DNA of 64,000 nt, from the NCBI RefSeq assembly GCF_000427825.1, contig NZ_KE386593.1, positions 472,115 through 536,114 on the forward strand. The letters are read 5' to 3'. Each line of letters begins with the position of its first letter. Positions within the stretch are counted from its first letter, which is position 1. The translations under genes and the position numbers were made by a program. Below, piece after piece: positions 18,427 to 27,408 of the stretch. The DNA is from Thermocrispum municipale DSM 44069 (GTDB lineage Bacteria > Actinomycetota > Actinomycetes > Mycobacteriales > Pseudonocardiaceae). The notes under the pieces were generated by a model. The model did not search any database. It was not told where the DNA came from and saw nothing but the letters and a program-made list of their open reading frames with translations.

Positions 18427-18536
18427 GCGGTCCTCCGCGTTGCGCATGCTGTACCGGTCTGCGTCACTAGGCTGGAGTTGACAGTAGACAGTCCGGCGAG
18501 ATCGGGAAACCGCAAGCCGTTGGCCGCGGAGGATTC
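18427..18536. promoter_or_regulatory. Divergent betA/betB control region
   Basis: This 110-base region must contain both promoters. TTGACA at 18478-18483 could be the -35 element for betB. It overlaps a direct repeat GACAGTA-GACAGTC (18480-18493), a candidate regulator site. No BetI-type regulator gene lies next to the bet genes in this window. Confidence 0.45.
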
Positions 18537-20009
18537 GTGATGGCGATGTTGTTCATTGCGGGACAGTGGGTGGAGCCGGCCGAGGGCGGAACCCGCGACG
18601 TGATCAACCCGTTCGACGGCTCGGTGATCACCACTGTCGCGGAGGCTTCGCCTGCCGATGCCGAGGCCGCGGTGCAGGCCGCGCGCACGGCGTTCGACGA
18701 GGGCGAGTGGTCCTCGTGGAGTCCCGGCAAGCGCGGCGAACTGCTGTTGCGGATGGCGGACCTGCTGCAGCGTGACCGGGCCGAGATCGCTCGCCTGGAG
18801 ACACTGGACACCGGGAAAACGCTGGTCGAGAGCGGGATCGACGTCGACGACGTGACCGCGGTGTTCCGGTACTACGGCGAGCTCGCGGACAAGGACCCGA
18901 CGCGGGTGGTGGACGCCGGAAGCGAGTCGGTGCACAGCCGGGTGGTCTACGAGCCGGTGGGGGTGTGCGCCCTGATCACGCCGTGGAACTACCCGCTGCT
19001 GCAGGCTTCGTGGAAGGTCGCTCCGGCGCTGGCCGCGGGCAACACGATGGTGATCAAGCCGAGCGAGGTCACGCCGCTGACCACGGTGAAGATGGTCGAG
19101 CTTCTGGTCGAAGCGGGCGTGCCCGCCGGAGTGGTGAACCTGCTACTCGGTTCGGGCCCGGCCGCCGGGGCTCCGATGGTGGAAAGCCCGTTGGTCGATT
19201 TGGTGTCCTTCACCGGCGGGCTGCGCACCGGTCAGGCGATCATGAAGGCCGCCGCGGGCACGGTGAAGAAGGTCGCGCTGGAACTGGGCGGCAAGAACCC
19301 GAACATCGTCTTCGCCGACGCGGACTTCGAGGCCGCGGTCGACTACGCGCTGATGGCCGTCTTCCTGCACGCGGGACAGGTCTGCTCGGCGGGCACCCGG
19401 CTGATCGTGCAGGACGAGCTGCACGACGACTTCGTCGCGGCGGTCGTCGAACGCGCGAAGCGGATCAAGCTGGGCAACGGCTTGGACGAGGGCACCGAGA
19501 GTGGTCCGCTGGTGTCGGAGGAGCATCGCGCGAAGGTGGAGTCCTATGTGGAGCTGGGTCTGCAAGAGGGGGCACGGCTGCTGACCGGCGGCAATCGCCC
19601 GGACGACCCCGAGCTGCAGAACGGCTTCTTCTACCTGCCGACGGTGTTCGACGACTGCCGGCGCGACATGCGCCTGGTCCAGGAGGAGACGTTCGGCCCG
19701 ATCATGACCGTGGAACGCTTCCGGACCGAGGACGAGGCCATCGCGCTGGGCAACGACACCGACTACGGATTGGCCGGGGCGGTGTGGACCGGTGACACCG
19801 AGCGAGGCGAGCGAGTGGCCGCGAAGCTGCGGCACGGCACCGTGTGGATCAACGACTTCGGGCCGTACCTGCCACAGGCGGAGTGGGGCGGATTCAAGCG
19901 GTCAGGCATCGGCCGCGAGCTCGGCCACGACGGTCTTGCCGAGTACCGGGAGGCGAAGCACATCTACCGGAACCTGGCGCCTGCCCCGCAGCGGTGGTTC
20001 GGCGGCTAG
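18537..20009 (+). CDS. betB: Betaine-aldehyde dehydrogenase
   Basis: A 490-residue aldehyde dehydrogenase that converts betaine aldehyde to glycine betaine with NAD(P)+. The Rossmann/active-site features are [20 protein letters not shown], the general-base Glu in [10 protein letters not shown], the nucleophile Cys in [12 protein letters not shown], and the late motif [18 protein letters not shown] precedes a GTG at 18537; the ATG at 18540 is equally possible. It completes the choline-to-betaine pathway with the divergent betA-betT operon. Confidence 0.93.
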   Translation: MMAMLFIAGQWVEPAEGGTRDVINPFDGSVITTVAEASPADAEAAVQAARTAFDEGEWSSWSPGKRGELLLRMADLLQRDRAEIARLETLDTGKTLVESGIDVDDVTAVFRYYGELADKDPTRVVDAGSESVHSRVVYEPVGVCALITPWNYPLLQASWKVAPALAAGNTMVIKPSEVTPLTTVKMVELLVEAGVPAGVVNLLLGSGPAAGAPMVESPLVDLVSFTGGLRTGQAIMKAAAGTVKKVALELGGKNPNIVFADADFEAAVDYALMAVFLHAGQVCSAGTRLIVQDELHDDFVAAVVERAKRIKLGNGLDEGTESGPLVSEEHRAKVESYVELGLQEGARLLTGGNRPDDPELQNGFFYLPTVFDDCRRDMRLVQEETFGPIMTVERFRTEDEAIALGNDTDYGLAGAVWTGDTERGERVAAKLRHGTVWINDFGPYLPQAEWGGFKRSGIGRELGHDGLAEYREAKHIYRNLAPAPQRWFGG

Positions 20010-20259
20010 GAGCCCGCGCGGGGGTCGCTCCCCGCCGCCGGCCGAAACTGCGCTGATGCACCACGTCTTTCGCCGTCGTCGCTGGTGACGGTGATCGACC
20101 CGGCGTCGGAGCCCTCGGCGGCTTGCCGCCACGTCCTTCGTGCGTGAAGGCCAGCGGGGAGACGGAACCGGCGTCCTTGCGCATATCAGCCCTGCGGCCG
20201 CCTCGCGCGGTGCCGATCGTGCGGACGAGGGCGCGAAACCACCGGGTTAATCTTGCGCG

Positions 20260-21441
20260 GTGTCAGCGATCGCGTCCCGGGTTCTCCGCCCTGCGCAGCG
20301 CCGGTGGCGCCGTCTCGATGGGTTGAGCAAGGACTCCTTGCTGGCTGCGGTGCTGCTGGCGCTGGCATTCGTGCCGCAGTTCGCAGCGGTGGCGGCGATG
20401 ATCGGTGACCTGCCGCGACGGCCGCTGGATGCGTTGGGCGTGATCCTGATACTCGCGCAATGCCTGCCTTTGGCGATACGGACGCGGTGGCCGGCTGCGT
20501 GCCTGGCGGTTGTCGGTTGTGGGTTCGCCCTTCACCAGGTGCTGGCTTATCCGGCGACGTTCGGCAGCATCGGCCTGTACGTGGCGCTGTACTCGGCCGG
20601 CGCGCATCAGCAGCGTCTGCGCACTGTGGTCGCGGTGGTCGCGGTGGTGGGATACGGCGTGCTGGCGCTGACCCTGAACGCTCTCGGCTCGCCCACTCGA
20701 GGACTTGATTTCGTTCTGTTCTTCGCGGCCCTGGCGGTGATCTGGTTCGCGGGTGCCGGGGTTCGCCGATGGCGGCGCGAAGAGGCCGAGCGGCGGCGCC
20801 TCAGCGCAGAGATGGCTACCGCCGCCGAGCGAGCGCGGATCGCCCGTGAACTGCACGACGTGGTCACCCACCACGTGACCGCCATGGTGGTGCAAGCCGA
20901 CGCGGCGCAGCTCGTGCTCGACACCGCACCCGATCGCGCGGGCGAGAGCCTGTCCGCGATCAGTGTCACGGGCCGTCGGGCGTTGACGGAGCTTCGTAGT
21001 CTGCTCGGGGTCCTGGAGGCGAGCGGCGAGACACCGCCCGCCGAGCGAACCCCGAGTCTGGGCAAAGTCGCCGATCTGGTGGAGCAAGCACGCCATGCCG
21101 GTCAGCCCGTCGAATTCCTCGAAGAAGGAGAGCAGCGGCCCCGGACGGTCGACGTGGAGCTGACTGCCTACCGCGTGGTGCAGGAGAGCCTGACCAATGC
21201 GCTCAAGTACGCGGCGGGACGACCGACCACGGTGCGGCTCCGGCACGACCCGGAGGAGATCGAGATCGAGGTGATCACTAAAGGCCCGGCCACCTCACCG
21301 GGCGGTTCGTCAGGAGGTCGAGGGTTGACCGGATTGTCCGAGCGGGTGCGGCTGCTGGGCGGTGAACTACAGGCCGGACCGCGCGCCGACGGCGGCTTCG
21401 GTGTGCGTGCGCTCATCCCGTGCGGAAGGAACGAACCGTGA
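20260..21441 (+). CDS. Two-component sensor histidine kinase (NarL/DesK type)
   Basis: A 393-residue membrane kinase with about five N-terminal helices (residues 28-170) and no large external domain. The dimerisation helix has the phosphorylated His199 in RARIARELHDVVTHHVTAM. The HATPase domain follows (VVQESLTNALKYA, then GGRGLTGLSERVRLLGG). The stop overlaps the response regulator start (GTGA), so the pair is co-translated. The signal is unknown; small membrane-embedded sensors of this class often detect envelope stress. Confidence 0.9.
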   Translation: MSAIASRVLRPAQRRWRRLDGLSKDSLLAAVLLALAFVPQFAAVAAMIGDLPRRPLDALGVILILAQCLPLAIRTRWPAACLAVVGCGFALHQVLAYPATFGSIGLYVALYSAGAHQQRLRTVVAVVAVVGYGVLALTLNALGSPTRGLDFVLFFAALAVIWFAGAGVRRWRREEAERRRLSAEMATAAERARIARELHDVVTHHVTAMVVQADAAQLVLDTAPDRAGESLSAISVTGRRALTELRSLLGVLEASGETPPAERTPSLGKVADLVEQARHAGQPVEFLEEGEQRPRTVDVELTAYRVVQESLTNALKYAAGRPTTVRLRHDPEEIEIEVITKGPATSPGGSSGGRGLTGLSERVRLLGGELQAGPRADGGFGVRALIPCGRNEP

Positions 21442-22124
21442 CCGACGCCCCGATCCGGGTACTGATCTGCGAGGACCAGGCATTGGTTCGCGCCGGGTAC
21501 GCCACCATCTTCTCCGCGCAACCGGACATGGAAGTCGTCGGCGAGGCGGCAGACGGCCGGGAGGCGGTGCAGGCGGCGCGGCAGCTGAGTCCGGACGTGG
21601 TCGTCATGGACATCCGCATGCCTGTGGTGGACGGTATCGAGGCGACCAAGCAACTTGCCGGTCCAGACGTGGCCACACCCGCGAAGGTGCTGGTCGTCAC
21701 CACCTTCAACGTGGACGAGTACGTCTACGAAGCGCTCAAGGCAGGCGCGAGCGGTTTCCTGCTCAAGGACGCGCCCCCGGCCGAACTGGTCAATGGCGTG
21801 CGCACCGTCGCCCGAGGCGATGCGTTACTCGCTCCCGCGGTCACCCGCGAGCTCATCGGCCATTTCGCTGCTCGGCTCCGGCCCGCCGAAGGACCTCGTC
21901 CCGCGCGGGACGCGATCGTGCGTGCTCTGACGCGGCGGGAACTGGAAGTCCTGGAACACATCGCGGCCGGGCTGTCCAACGCGGAGATCGCCGAGGCGTT
22001 GTTCATCACCGCCGAGACCGTGAAGACCTACGTCTCACGGATCCTGACCAAGCTCGATCTGCGCGACCGAGTGCAAGCCGTCGTCCTTGCCTATCGGGCC
22101 GGGCTGGTGTCAGCCACCGACTGA
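21438..22124 (+). CDS. LuxR/NarL-family response regulator
   Basis: A 228-residue DNA-binding regulator. The receiver domain has the acidic pair in ICEDQ and the phosphorylation site Asp58 in VVMDIRMP. The C-terminal LuxR helix-turn-helix is LTRRELEVLEHIAAGLSNAE with TAETVKTYVSRILTKLDLRDR. GTG at 21438 was chosen because GGAAGGA precedes it and it overlaps the kinase stop. It is paired with the upstream kinase. Confidence 0.92.
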   Translation: MTDAPIRVLICEDQALVRAGYATIFSAQPDMEVVGEAADGREAVQAARQLSPDVVVMDIRMPVVDGIEATKQLAGPDVATPAKVLVVTTFNVDEYVYEALKAGASGFLLKDAPPAELVNGVRTVARGDALLAPAVTRELIGHFAARLRPAEGPRPARDAIVRALTRRELEVLEHIAAGLSNAEIAEALFITAETVKTYVSRILTKLDLRDRVQAVVLAYRAGLVSATD

Positions 22125-22264
22125 GCCGGACCGGTCGCACCCGGCCATCCCCCGTGAGAGCTACCGCGATTGCTCATTCTCGTGGGATGTTTCGACGTGC
22201 TCGGCTTCCTAGCCTTCGTGGTGTCGCAAGCGTTGACCCCCAGAAAGGGAAGAGAGCAGACGTC

Positions 22265-23182
22265 ATGGCACGCACGGAGACCTTGAACGGCTCAGCCCGG
22301 GCCGAGAAGATCGGGAACGGCTCAGCCCAAGCCGAACCATCCACCCGCCGACGTCGGCTGCGCGCGTTCCGGCTCCCCGTGCTCGTGCTGGTGCTGCTCG
22401 GTGCGACCGCGCTGTTCGCCGCCATCAACCAACTCGTCGCTCCGATCCCGATGCTGGCGCTGCCGGTCGGCATCGGTCTCGCTGTCGCCTGCGTGGCCGG
22501 TTACCGGCGACTGTCGCAGGTCGTTGAGCTCCGGGCCGACGTGCCGGAAGTCATGCCGGACGGCGCCAGGTCAGCGTTGTTCCGCGGAGCGGTGCTCGGA
22601 AGCTGCTTGTTCACCACGGTGATGGTGTTCATTGCGATCTTCGGTGGCTGGCAAAGCCTGACCTGGGGCTCGATCGGTGGACTGACCGCCAGCGCCGGTG
22701 CGATGGTCGCCGTCGCAACGATCGAAGAAGTGTTGTTCCGCGGCGTCGTGTTCCGCATCGTGGAGGAGCGTGCGGGCACCGTGCTCGCGCTGGTGATGTC
22801 CACGGTGCTGTTCGGCCTGCTCCACCTGGTCAACCCGCACGCCTCGTTGCTCGGCGCCCTCGCCATCAGCCTGACCGGCGGCCTCCTCACCGCGGCCGCC
22901 TATGTGGCGACCCGCTCGCTGTGGCTGCCGATCGGCGTGCACTTCGCGTGGAACACCGTCTCCGGCGGCGTCTTCGGCGTCGTGGTCTCCGGCGCGGAGA
23001 CCACGCCAAGCAGCCTGCTTCACACGACACTCTCCGGCCCCTCGCTGATCACCGGGGGCACGTTCGGCCCCGAGGCCAGCTTGTTCACCCTGCTGGTCTG
23101 CCTCGCTCCCATCGTGGTGCTGCTCCGACGGGCGGCTCGCACCGGCCAGATCCGCCGTCGCCCCGGTCGGGCCGCGGCCTGA
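22265..23182 (+). CDS. CPBP-family intramembrane metalloprotease
   Basis: A 305-residue membrane protein with about eight helices and the three CAAX-protease/bacteriocin-processing motifs: Glu154-Glu155 with Arg159 (IEEVLFRG), His187 (FGLLHLVN) and His227 (GVHFAWN). Members cleave within membranes; some confer bacteriocin immunity. The first 25 residues contain a short repeat of the type NGSA(R/Q)AE. ATG at 22265 is behind GGGAAGAGAG. It follows the two-component genes by 140 bases and could be their target. Confidence 0.85.
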   Translation: MARTETLNGSARAEKIGNGSAQAEPSTRRRRLRAFRLPVLVLVLLGATALFAAINQLVAPIPMLALPVGIGLAVACVAGYRRLSQVVELRADVPEVMPDGARSALFRGAVLGSCLFTTVMVFIAIFGGWQSLTWGSIGGLTASAGAMVAVATIEEVLFRGVVFRIVEERAGTVLALVMSTVLFGLLHLVNPHASLLGALAISLTGGLLTAAAYVATRSLWLPIGVHFAWNTVSGGVFGVVVSGAETTPSSLLHTTLSGPSLITGGTFGPEASLFTLLVCLAPIVVLLRRAARTGQIRRRPGRAAA

Positions 23183-23194
23183 CCTCCCCACCGT

Positions 23195-23227
23195 GATGTC
23201 CCGAGGCTTCTGTGGCCTCGGGACATC
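23195..23227 (+). terminator. Intrinsic terminator after the CPBP protease gene
   Basis: A perfect 13-bp stem GATGTCCCGAGGC / GCCTCGGGACATC with a seven-base loop, followed by TTTCGT. It begins 12 bases after the stop codon. Confidence 0.85.
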
Positions 23228-23447
23228 TTTCGTGAACCGCTACGACACGTGTCCGTTGCCGGCGCAGCGGCGGCCGAACGGCATGACTCACGCTTGGGTG
23301 CGCGGCAACGAGGCGTCTTGCAGGTCGCAGTACATCGCCGGCGTGACCCGAACGGAGGTCGCCAACCGCCTGAGCGGCTTCTGTGGTGGTCACAAGGCGT
23401 GCCCGCAGGGGGCCGATGGCAACCCGAACTGCAAACCTGGACCGCGA

Positions 23448-23483
23448 AAAACGGCCCCCGCCGAACTTGGCGAGGGCCGTTTT
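23448..23483 (-). terminator. Intrinsic terminator after tRNA-Phe
   Basis: Stem AAAACGGCCCCCGCC / GGCGAGGGCCGTTTT with one mismatch, reading out to TTTT on the minus strand about 13 bases after the tRNA-Phe 3' end. The symmetric A and T tracts would also stop plus-strand transcripts. Confidence 0.85.
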
Positions 23484-23496
23484 CGCTGGTCCTGCG

Positions 23497-23573
23497 TGGT
23501 GGCCAGGGCCGGGATCGAACCGGCGACCTTCCGCTTTTCAGGCGGACGCTCGTACCAACTGAGCTACCTGGCC
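23497..23573 (-). tRNA. tRNA-Phe (GAA)
   Basis: On the minus strand the acceptor stem GGCCAGG pairs with CCTGGCC, followed by discriminator A and an encoded CCA (23497-23499). The anticodon loop CTGAAAA gives GAA, and the T-loop GGTTCGATCCC is standard. It is separated from tRNA-Asp by a terminator. Confidence 0.95.
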
Positions 23574-23654
23574 GGGATGGGGAAGAGCATAGAGCATGCC
23601 GTGCGGGCCGACGTCGTCGGGCCCTGGTGGCGTGCGCAGTACGCCCGACACAAA

Positions 23655-23687
23655 ACAATGGGCCCGCTGCGAGAGCGGACCCATTGT
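23655..23687 (-). terminator. Intrinsic terminator after tRNA-Asp
   Basis: Stem ACAATGGGCCCGCT / AGCGGACCCATTGT with one mismatch, followed on the minus strand by TTTTGTG. It ends the tRNA-Glu/tRNA-Asp transcript and implies a separate promoter for tRNA-Phe. Confidence 0.8.
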
Positions 23688-23693
23688 CCTGAG

Positions 23694-23767
23694 CGACCCT
23701 GACGGGACTTGAACCCGCGACCTTCGCCGTGACAGGGCGACGCGCTAACCAACTGCGCCACAGGGCC
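23694..23767 (-). tRNA. tRNA-Asp (GTC)
   Basis: The minus-strand acceptor GGCCCTG pairs with CAGGGTC (one G-U pair), with discriminator G as expected for Asp. Anticodon GTC sits in the loop CTGTCAC. CCA is not encoded. Confidence 0.95.
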
Positions 23768-23791
23768 ATGTTCGGTTGTGATCATACCGCG

Positions 23792-23864
23792 TGCTCCCAA
23801 CGGGATTCGAACCCGCGTTGCCGCCTTGAAAGGGCGGAGTCCTAGGCCGCTAGACGATGGGAGC
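23792..23864 (-). tRNA. tRNA-Glu (TTC)
   Basis: The minus-strand acceptor GCTCCCA pairs with TGGGAGC. Anticodon TTC is in the loop CTTTCAA, and the T-arm is GCGGGTTCGAATCCCG-like. CCA is not encoded. It is 24 bases upstream of tRNA-Asp and likely co-transcribed with it. Confidence 0.95.
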
Positions 23865-24096
23865 CAGCTGTTCCGTTGGGAGCCGCGACAAGCATACGAC
23901 ACCGCGAACCAGGGTTCGTAGGGAGGGTCGTTTTCCTGCCGTCGACCACCGAACTTCAGGGTACTGGATCCGCTCGTAGCCGGACCGGGGGTCTGGGCGC
24001 GAGCGGACATCCGCCGCTGCGCTCGCCGACACCGGATCGTCCGCGGGCGATCTCGTTCGGGTGCCGTCGCGGTCGCGGCCGGCTGGAAACGAGACC

Positions 24097-24354
24097 TCAG
24101 CGCTGTACCGGAGCCACTCCGTCCGCGCCGGGCAGCAGTCCCAGCATGTCGAGCAGCTCCGCGCAGTCCGCGGCGTCGAGCGCGCTGCTGGCTACCGCGA
24201 GCCGGGCGCGCCGGACCTGGTCGTCGGTGATCCGGTTGGGGTCGTTGGTGCCGCCTGCGCCGTTGCGCTGGGCGGGCAATGCACCCGGGGATGCCGTGCC
24301 GGACTCACCCTCATACCGCATGAGGAACTGTCGGACTTCGAGTGATCCACTCAT
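24097..24354 (-). CDS. Small conserved-looking hypothetical protein
   Basis: An 85-residue protein I do not recognise. It starts at an ATG with GGAGGAACC just upstream, strong support for translation. The N-terminus SGSLEVRQFLMRYEGE and the C-terminal helix-rich segment ITDDQVRRARLAVASSALD with AADCAELLDMLGLLPGA look like folded protein. No signal peptide, membrane helix or catalytic motif is visible. It lies between the tRNA cluster and the ribbon-helix-helix gene. Confidence 0.65.
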   Translation of the reverse strand: MSGSLEVRQFLMRYEGESGTASPGALPAQRNGAGGTNDPNRITDDQVRRARLAVASSALDAADCAELLDMLGLLPGADGVAPVQR

Positions 24355-24809
24355 GGTTCCTCCGCGTGCCTCCTCGGCGGCCCGAACAACGGCATGGCGC
24401 GAGGCTAGTCACATCTGCCGCCTCCGGGCAGCCCCCCGCTGGGTGAACTGACCCTCTTGCCCGGTCGCTTCGTTTCGCCACCCTCGGTAGTTACTCCAGG
24501 TCGCTCGGCCTACCGGATGCTGAGTCGATTCCGCCAAACGGTGGCCGGGGTACCACCGCCAAGTGAACGACAACGTGACGGCTTCAAGGCCAGCAGATGG
24601 CGGGTTTCGGGCAAAACCCAACATCGCACCTCGCTCGGTGCCCCCTTTTCGTGTCACAATCGACGTGCTGACACACCCCCGGTCAGCGCCTGTGGAGATC
24701 CCCTCCGGCCCCCGCGTTCCTCCCCCTGGCGCGGGGGCTCTCCCCTGTCTGGGCAACGTTGCACGGTGTCGATCCGATGCCACGCTGGCGACGCCGAGAC
24801 CCTTTCGTT
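24355..24809. other. 455-base region without a supported gene
   Basis: Open frames exist on both strands, but none has a ribosome-binding site together with protein-like composition. The region probably holds the promoters of the divergent genes on either side. Confidence 0.4.
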
Positions 24810-25190
24810 ATGGTTGCCCGCGTGCCCTTCCCCCGATTCAGCACAAAAGGCAACACCAAAGCACGCAGTGCCAAGCCCGCGCCCGCGCAGGCAGGCAGGC
24901 ATCGTGACTCGGTGAACCCGGAGCACGTGGCCGACGACGAGGAGCTGGAAAGCTACCTGGCCGCGTTGGCCCCGGAGACCGCGCCGGAGACGACCGACAC
25001 CGGGCGCCGCTTCGGTGACGCGCAGGTGCTGCAGCTGCGGTTCAACCTGATCGCCCTCGACGAACTCAAGCAGCACGCGCTGGCGCGCGGCATCTCGCCG
25101 CAGGCGCTGGCCCAGGAGTGGATCCTGGAGCGGCTGTCCTGGGAGGCTCAGGCGGCCAGCCAGCGCAGGCAGCAGGCCCGGCGGTACTGA
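24810..25190 (+). CDS. Ribbon-helix-helix (CopG-like) DNA-binding protein
   Basis: A 126-residue protein. The C-terminal half reads LQLRFNLIALDELKQHALA then RGISPQALAQEWILERL, a beta-strand plus two helices as in CopG/BrnA-type ribbon-helix-helix repressors. The basic N-terminus and the acidic middle segment precede it. Such domains are typical of antitoxins and plasmid or stress regulators, but no toxin-like partner lies beside it. The start is uncertain: ATG 24810, GTG 24822 or a later GTG at 24912. Confidence 0.6.
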   Translation: MVARVPFPRFSTKGNTKARSAKPAPAQAGRHRDSVNPEHVADDEELESYLAALAPETAPETTDTGRRFGDAQVLQLRFNLIALDELKQHALARGISPQALAQEWILERLSWEAQAASQRRQQARRY

Positions 25191-25468
25191 CCGGCGTCGC
25201 GGAGCCGGCCGAGGGTGAACGTGCCGGTAACCGCCCGGACCGGCAAGGCTTGGCGCCTGCGGCGTGGCGACCGGCCGATGCCGCCATCTCGCAATGGTTT
25301 TTCGACGCGTGCGCAAGCAACCGGGCCGGTAGACCATCGCTGTGCGGCTGCACTGGCGCAGCCCGGCCACTTCCTCGCGAGGTTTCGAGCACCCGGTTCC
25401 TTCATGGTTGTCGCGGCTGCTGGGCCGCGGTTTGGTGGCCAGACGTGTACGTCGACAGCTCCGACATG
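25191..25468. other. Gene-free stretch before the cold-shock terminator
   Basis: About 280 bases with no supported gene or repeat on either strand. Confidence 0.4.
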
Positions 25469-25506
25469 CCGAAGCCCCCGGTGGATCGCTCCACCGGGGG
25501 CTTCGG
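25469..25506 (-). terminator. Intrinsic terminator after the cold-shock gene
   Basis: A perfect 16-bp stem CCGAAGCCCCCGGTGG / CCACCGGGGGCTTCGG with a six-base loop, 17 bases past the stop codon of the minus-strand cold-shock gene. There is no T-run on the minus side, so termination may depend on the stem alone. Confidence 0.75.
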
Positions 25507-25523
25507 TCGGTTAGCCGAGCTTG

Positions 25524-25727
25524 TCAGATGGCCCGGACCTGCTGGGCCTGCGGGCCCTTCTGGCCTTGACCGATCTCGAACTCCACTCGCTGGTTCTCCT
25601 CGAGGGTCCGGAATCCCTTGCCCACGATCTCCGAGTAGTGAACGAACACGTCACCCTCGCCGCCGTCCTGGGCGATGAAGCCGAAGCCCTTTTCGGCGTT
25701 GAACCACTTCACAGTGCCTTGCGCCAC
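25524..25727 (-). CDS. cspA: Cold-shock protein (CspA family), copy 1
   Basis: A 67-residue OB-fold RNA/DNA chaperone. RNP1 is KGFGFI and RNP2 is VFVHYSEI. The GTG at 25727 with AGGAG eight bases upstream fixes the start; the longer frame adds an unrelated segment. It is monocistronic, with a strong hairpin after the stop. About four fifths of residues match the second copy at 33955. Confidence 0.93.
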   Translation of the reverse strand: MAQGTVKWFNAEKGFGFIAQDGGEGDVFVHYSEIVGKGFRTLEENQRVEFEIGQGQKGPQAQQVRAI

Positions 25728-26095
25728 CGCTTTAACTCCTCGTTTCTCCGCTTCGAGCACCCATACGGGTCCTCGCGACCGTCCCGGGCGGTTCCAACGA
25801 GAAAGCAGGTGCGCGAACGCCACAGCTCACGTCAGAAGTTCCGCGAGTGTGAAGCCACGAACACGCAAAACGACGGCCTCCCGGTAGCGTACCCGGAACT
25901 CGGCGTTTCGAAAGACCGGTTTCCATCTCGCCCCGACCGGACTATGCACAACGCGTACCGTTACGTGCACACTCCGCGAACGGCAGTGTTTAATGGGCAT
26001 GCTTCGCCCCATCGTGGTGAGGCGGACGAAGCCGCGTCACGCAGTGTGTGATGTTCGGCGCCCGGTGCACTCCAGCGCGGCGAGAGGGCTTAACA
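25728..26095. other. Gene-free divergent region between cold-shock and lipoprotein genes
   Basis: About 370 bases carry the two divergent promoters. The cold-shock side may be a long 5' leader, as is common for csp genes. I see no conserved structured RNA that I can name. Confidence 0.4.
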
Positions 26096-26821
26096 GTGCG
26101 GAACTCCTCCGTGGCAGTCACGGTGCTGGCTGCCGTCCTGGTGATCGGCGCGGCCACGGGCTGCGCGGGTGGGTCTTCGGCCACCGAGCGTGCCCGGCAC
26201 CTGCCCGCCACGTCCGAGCGGCCGGAGTTTCGGGTGCTTCCCGACCCGGCGTTCGGCGCGAAGAACGTCGCGCCGCGCAGGCCGGCGAGCATTTCCGTCA
26301 CGGCGGGGACCTTGCGCTCGGTGGAGCTCATCGACGACGCGGGCACCGCGGTCGAGGGCAAGCTCTCCGGCGACAAGACGGTGTGGGAGTCGACCGCCAA
26401 GCTCGACTTCGCGACGAAGTACAAGTGGCGCGGGGAAGCGGTCGACACCAGCGGAAAGCGCTACCCGATCTCCGGCTCGTTCCGCACCGTCGAACCCGAG
26501 CAGGAAGTCACCGCGACGACCAACGTGGTCGAAGGCGGCGTCTATCCGCAGGACCTGCGTATCGCCCTCACCTTCAACACGCCGGTGGAGAAGCGTGAGC
26601 TCGTCGAGCGTGAGCTGCGCATCGAGACGTCGCCGCGCATGTCCGGATCGTGGGAGTGGTCCGAGGACGGGACCGTCGTCACCTGGGAGCCACGAGGTCG
26701 ATGGAAGCCGGGCACGAAGGTCGAGCTGACCGCCCAGCTGTACGGGGTGATGATCGCCCCAGGGCACTATGGCGCAGACGACAAGTACTTAGGCTTCCGT
26801 ATTACCGGTGGGGTAGCGTGA
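26096..26821 (+). CDS. Ig-like domain lipoprotein (as in L,D-transpeptidases, without the catalytic domain)
   Basis: A 241-residue exported lipoprotein. GTG at 26096 with GAGAGGG upstream begins a signal peptide with Cys23 in AATGC. Residues about 60-235 form one or two immunoglobulin-like repeats like those preceding the YkuD domain in actinobacterial L,D-transpeptidases (NGGVYPQ-like VVEGGVYPQDLRIALTF and SWEWSEDGTVVTWEPRGRW). The YkuD domain and its catalytic Cys are absent and the gene ends cleanly. It overlaps the next start by GTGA. Its role may be cell-wall binding or assisting a transpeptidase. Confidence 0.7.
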   Translation: MRNSSVAVTVLAAVLVIGAATGCAGGSSATERARHLPATSERPEFRVLPDPAFGAKNVAPRRPASISVTAGTLRSVELIDDAGTAVEGKLSGDKTVWESTAKLDFATKYKWRGEAVDTSGKRYPISGSFRTVEPEQEVTATTNVVEGGVYPQDLRIALTFNTPVEKRELVERELRIETSPRMSGSWEWSEDGTVVTWEPRGRWKPGTKVELTAQLYGVMIAPGHYGADDKYLGFRITGGVA

Positions 26822-27408
26822 GCGAGGTGAGTCAGAAAGTGCGTTCCTGGCCGCCGGTCGAGACCGAGCCGCCCACGATCCATGAGTACGCGCCCGCCGC
26901 CGGAGAGCAGCTTCCTCCGCACTTCGACGAGTGCTTCGCGTGCGGCCCCGAGCAGCCCGGCGGGCTGCGGATCAAGACGGAGGTCGCCGAGAACCACGTG
27001 GTGCGTGCCCGCTTCGAGGTCACCAAGAACCACCAGGGCGCGCCCGGCCTGGCCCATGGCGGGCTGCTCTCGTGTGCCTTCGACGAGGCGCTGGGCGCCG
27101 TCGTCGGCCAGATGCTGCGCAAGCCTTCGGTGACCGGGAAGCTGGAGACGGACTTCCGTCGGCCGGTGCCGGTCGGGTCGGTCCTGCACATCGCCGCCAA
27201 GGTCGACGGGGTCGCCGGGCGCAAGGTCTACGCCAGCGCGGAAGGACGGCTCGACGCCGAGGACGGGCCGCTCGCGGTGGAGGCACGGGCCTTGTTCATC
27301 ACCGTGGGGCTCGAGCACTTCCTCCAGCACGGCGACGTCGAGGGCTGGCGCAAGATCGGCGAGAAGATGTCCAAGGAAGAGCGCGAGCGCTGGGACGTCA
27401 ACCCGTAG
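26818..27408 (+). CDS. PaaI-type hotdog thioesterase
   Basis: A 196-residue protein with the hotdog pattern: CFACGPEQPGGLRI, then GAPGLAHGGLLSCAFDEALGAV (hotdog helix with the catalytic acid) and TDFRRPVPVGS. Such enzymes hydrolyse acyl-CoA thioesters. GTG at 26818 overlaps the lipoprotein stop; a GTG nine bases later is an alternative. Coupled translation with a cell-wall lipoprotein is unexplained. Confidence 0.82.
   Translation: MSEVSQKVRSWPPVETEPPTIHEYAPAAGEQLPPHFDECFACGPEQPGGLRIKTEVAENHVVRARFEVTKNHQGAPGLAHGGLLSCAFDEALGAVVGQMLRKPSVTGKLETDFRRPVPVGSVLHIAAKVDGVAGRKVYASAEGRLDAEDGPLAVEARALFITVGLEHFLQHGDVEGWRKIGEKMSKEERERWDVNP

Noticed and set aside
23249-23692. Plus-strand open frames across the tRNA cluster
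   Set aside because: They overlap three tRNAs and two terminators on the opposite strand and resemble no protein.
24409-24783. Minus-strand open frame of about 124 codons
   Set aside because: No ribosome site, and composition unlike a protein; lies in a promoter region.
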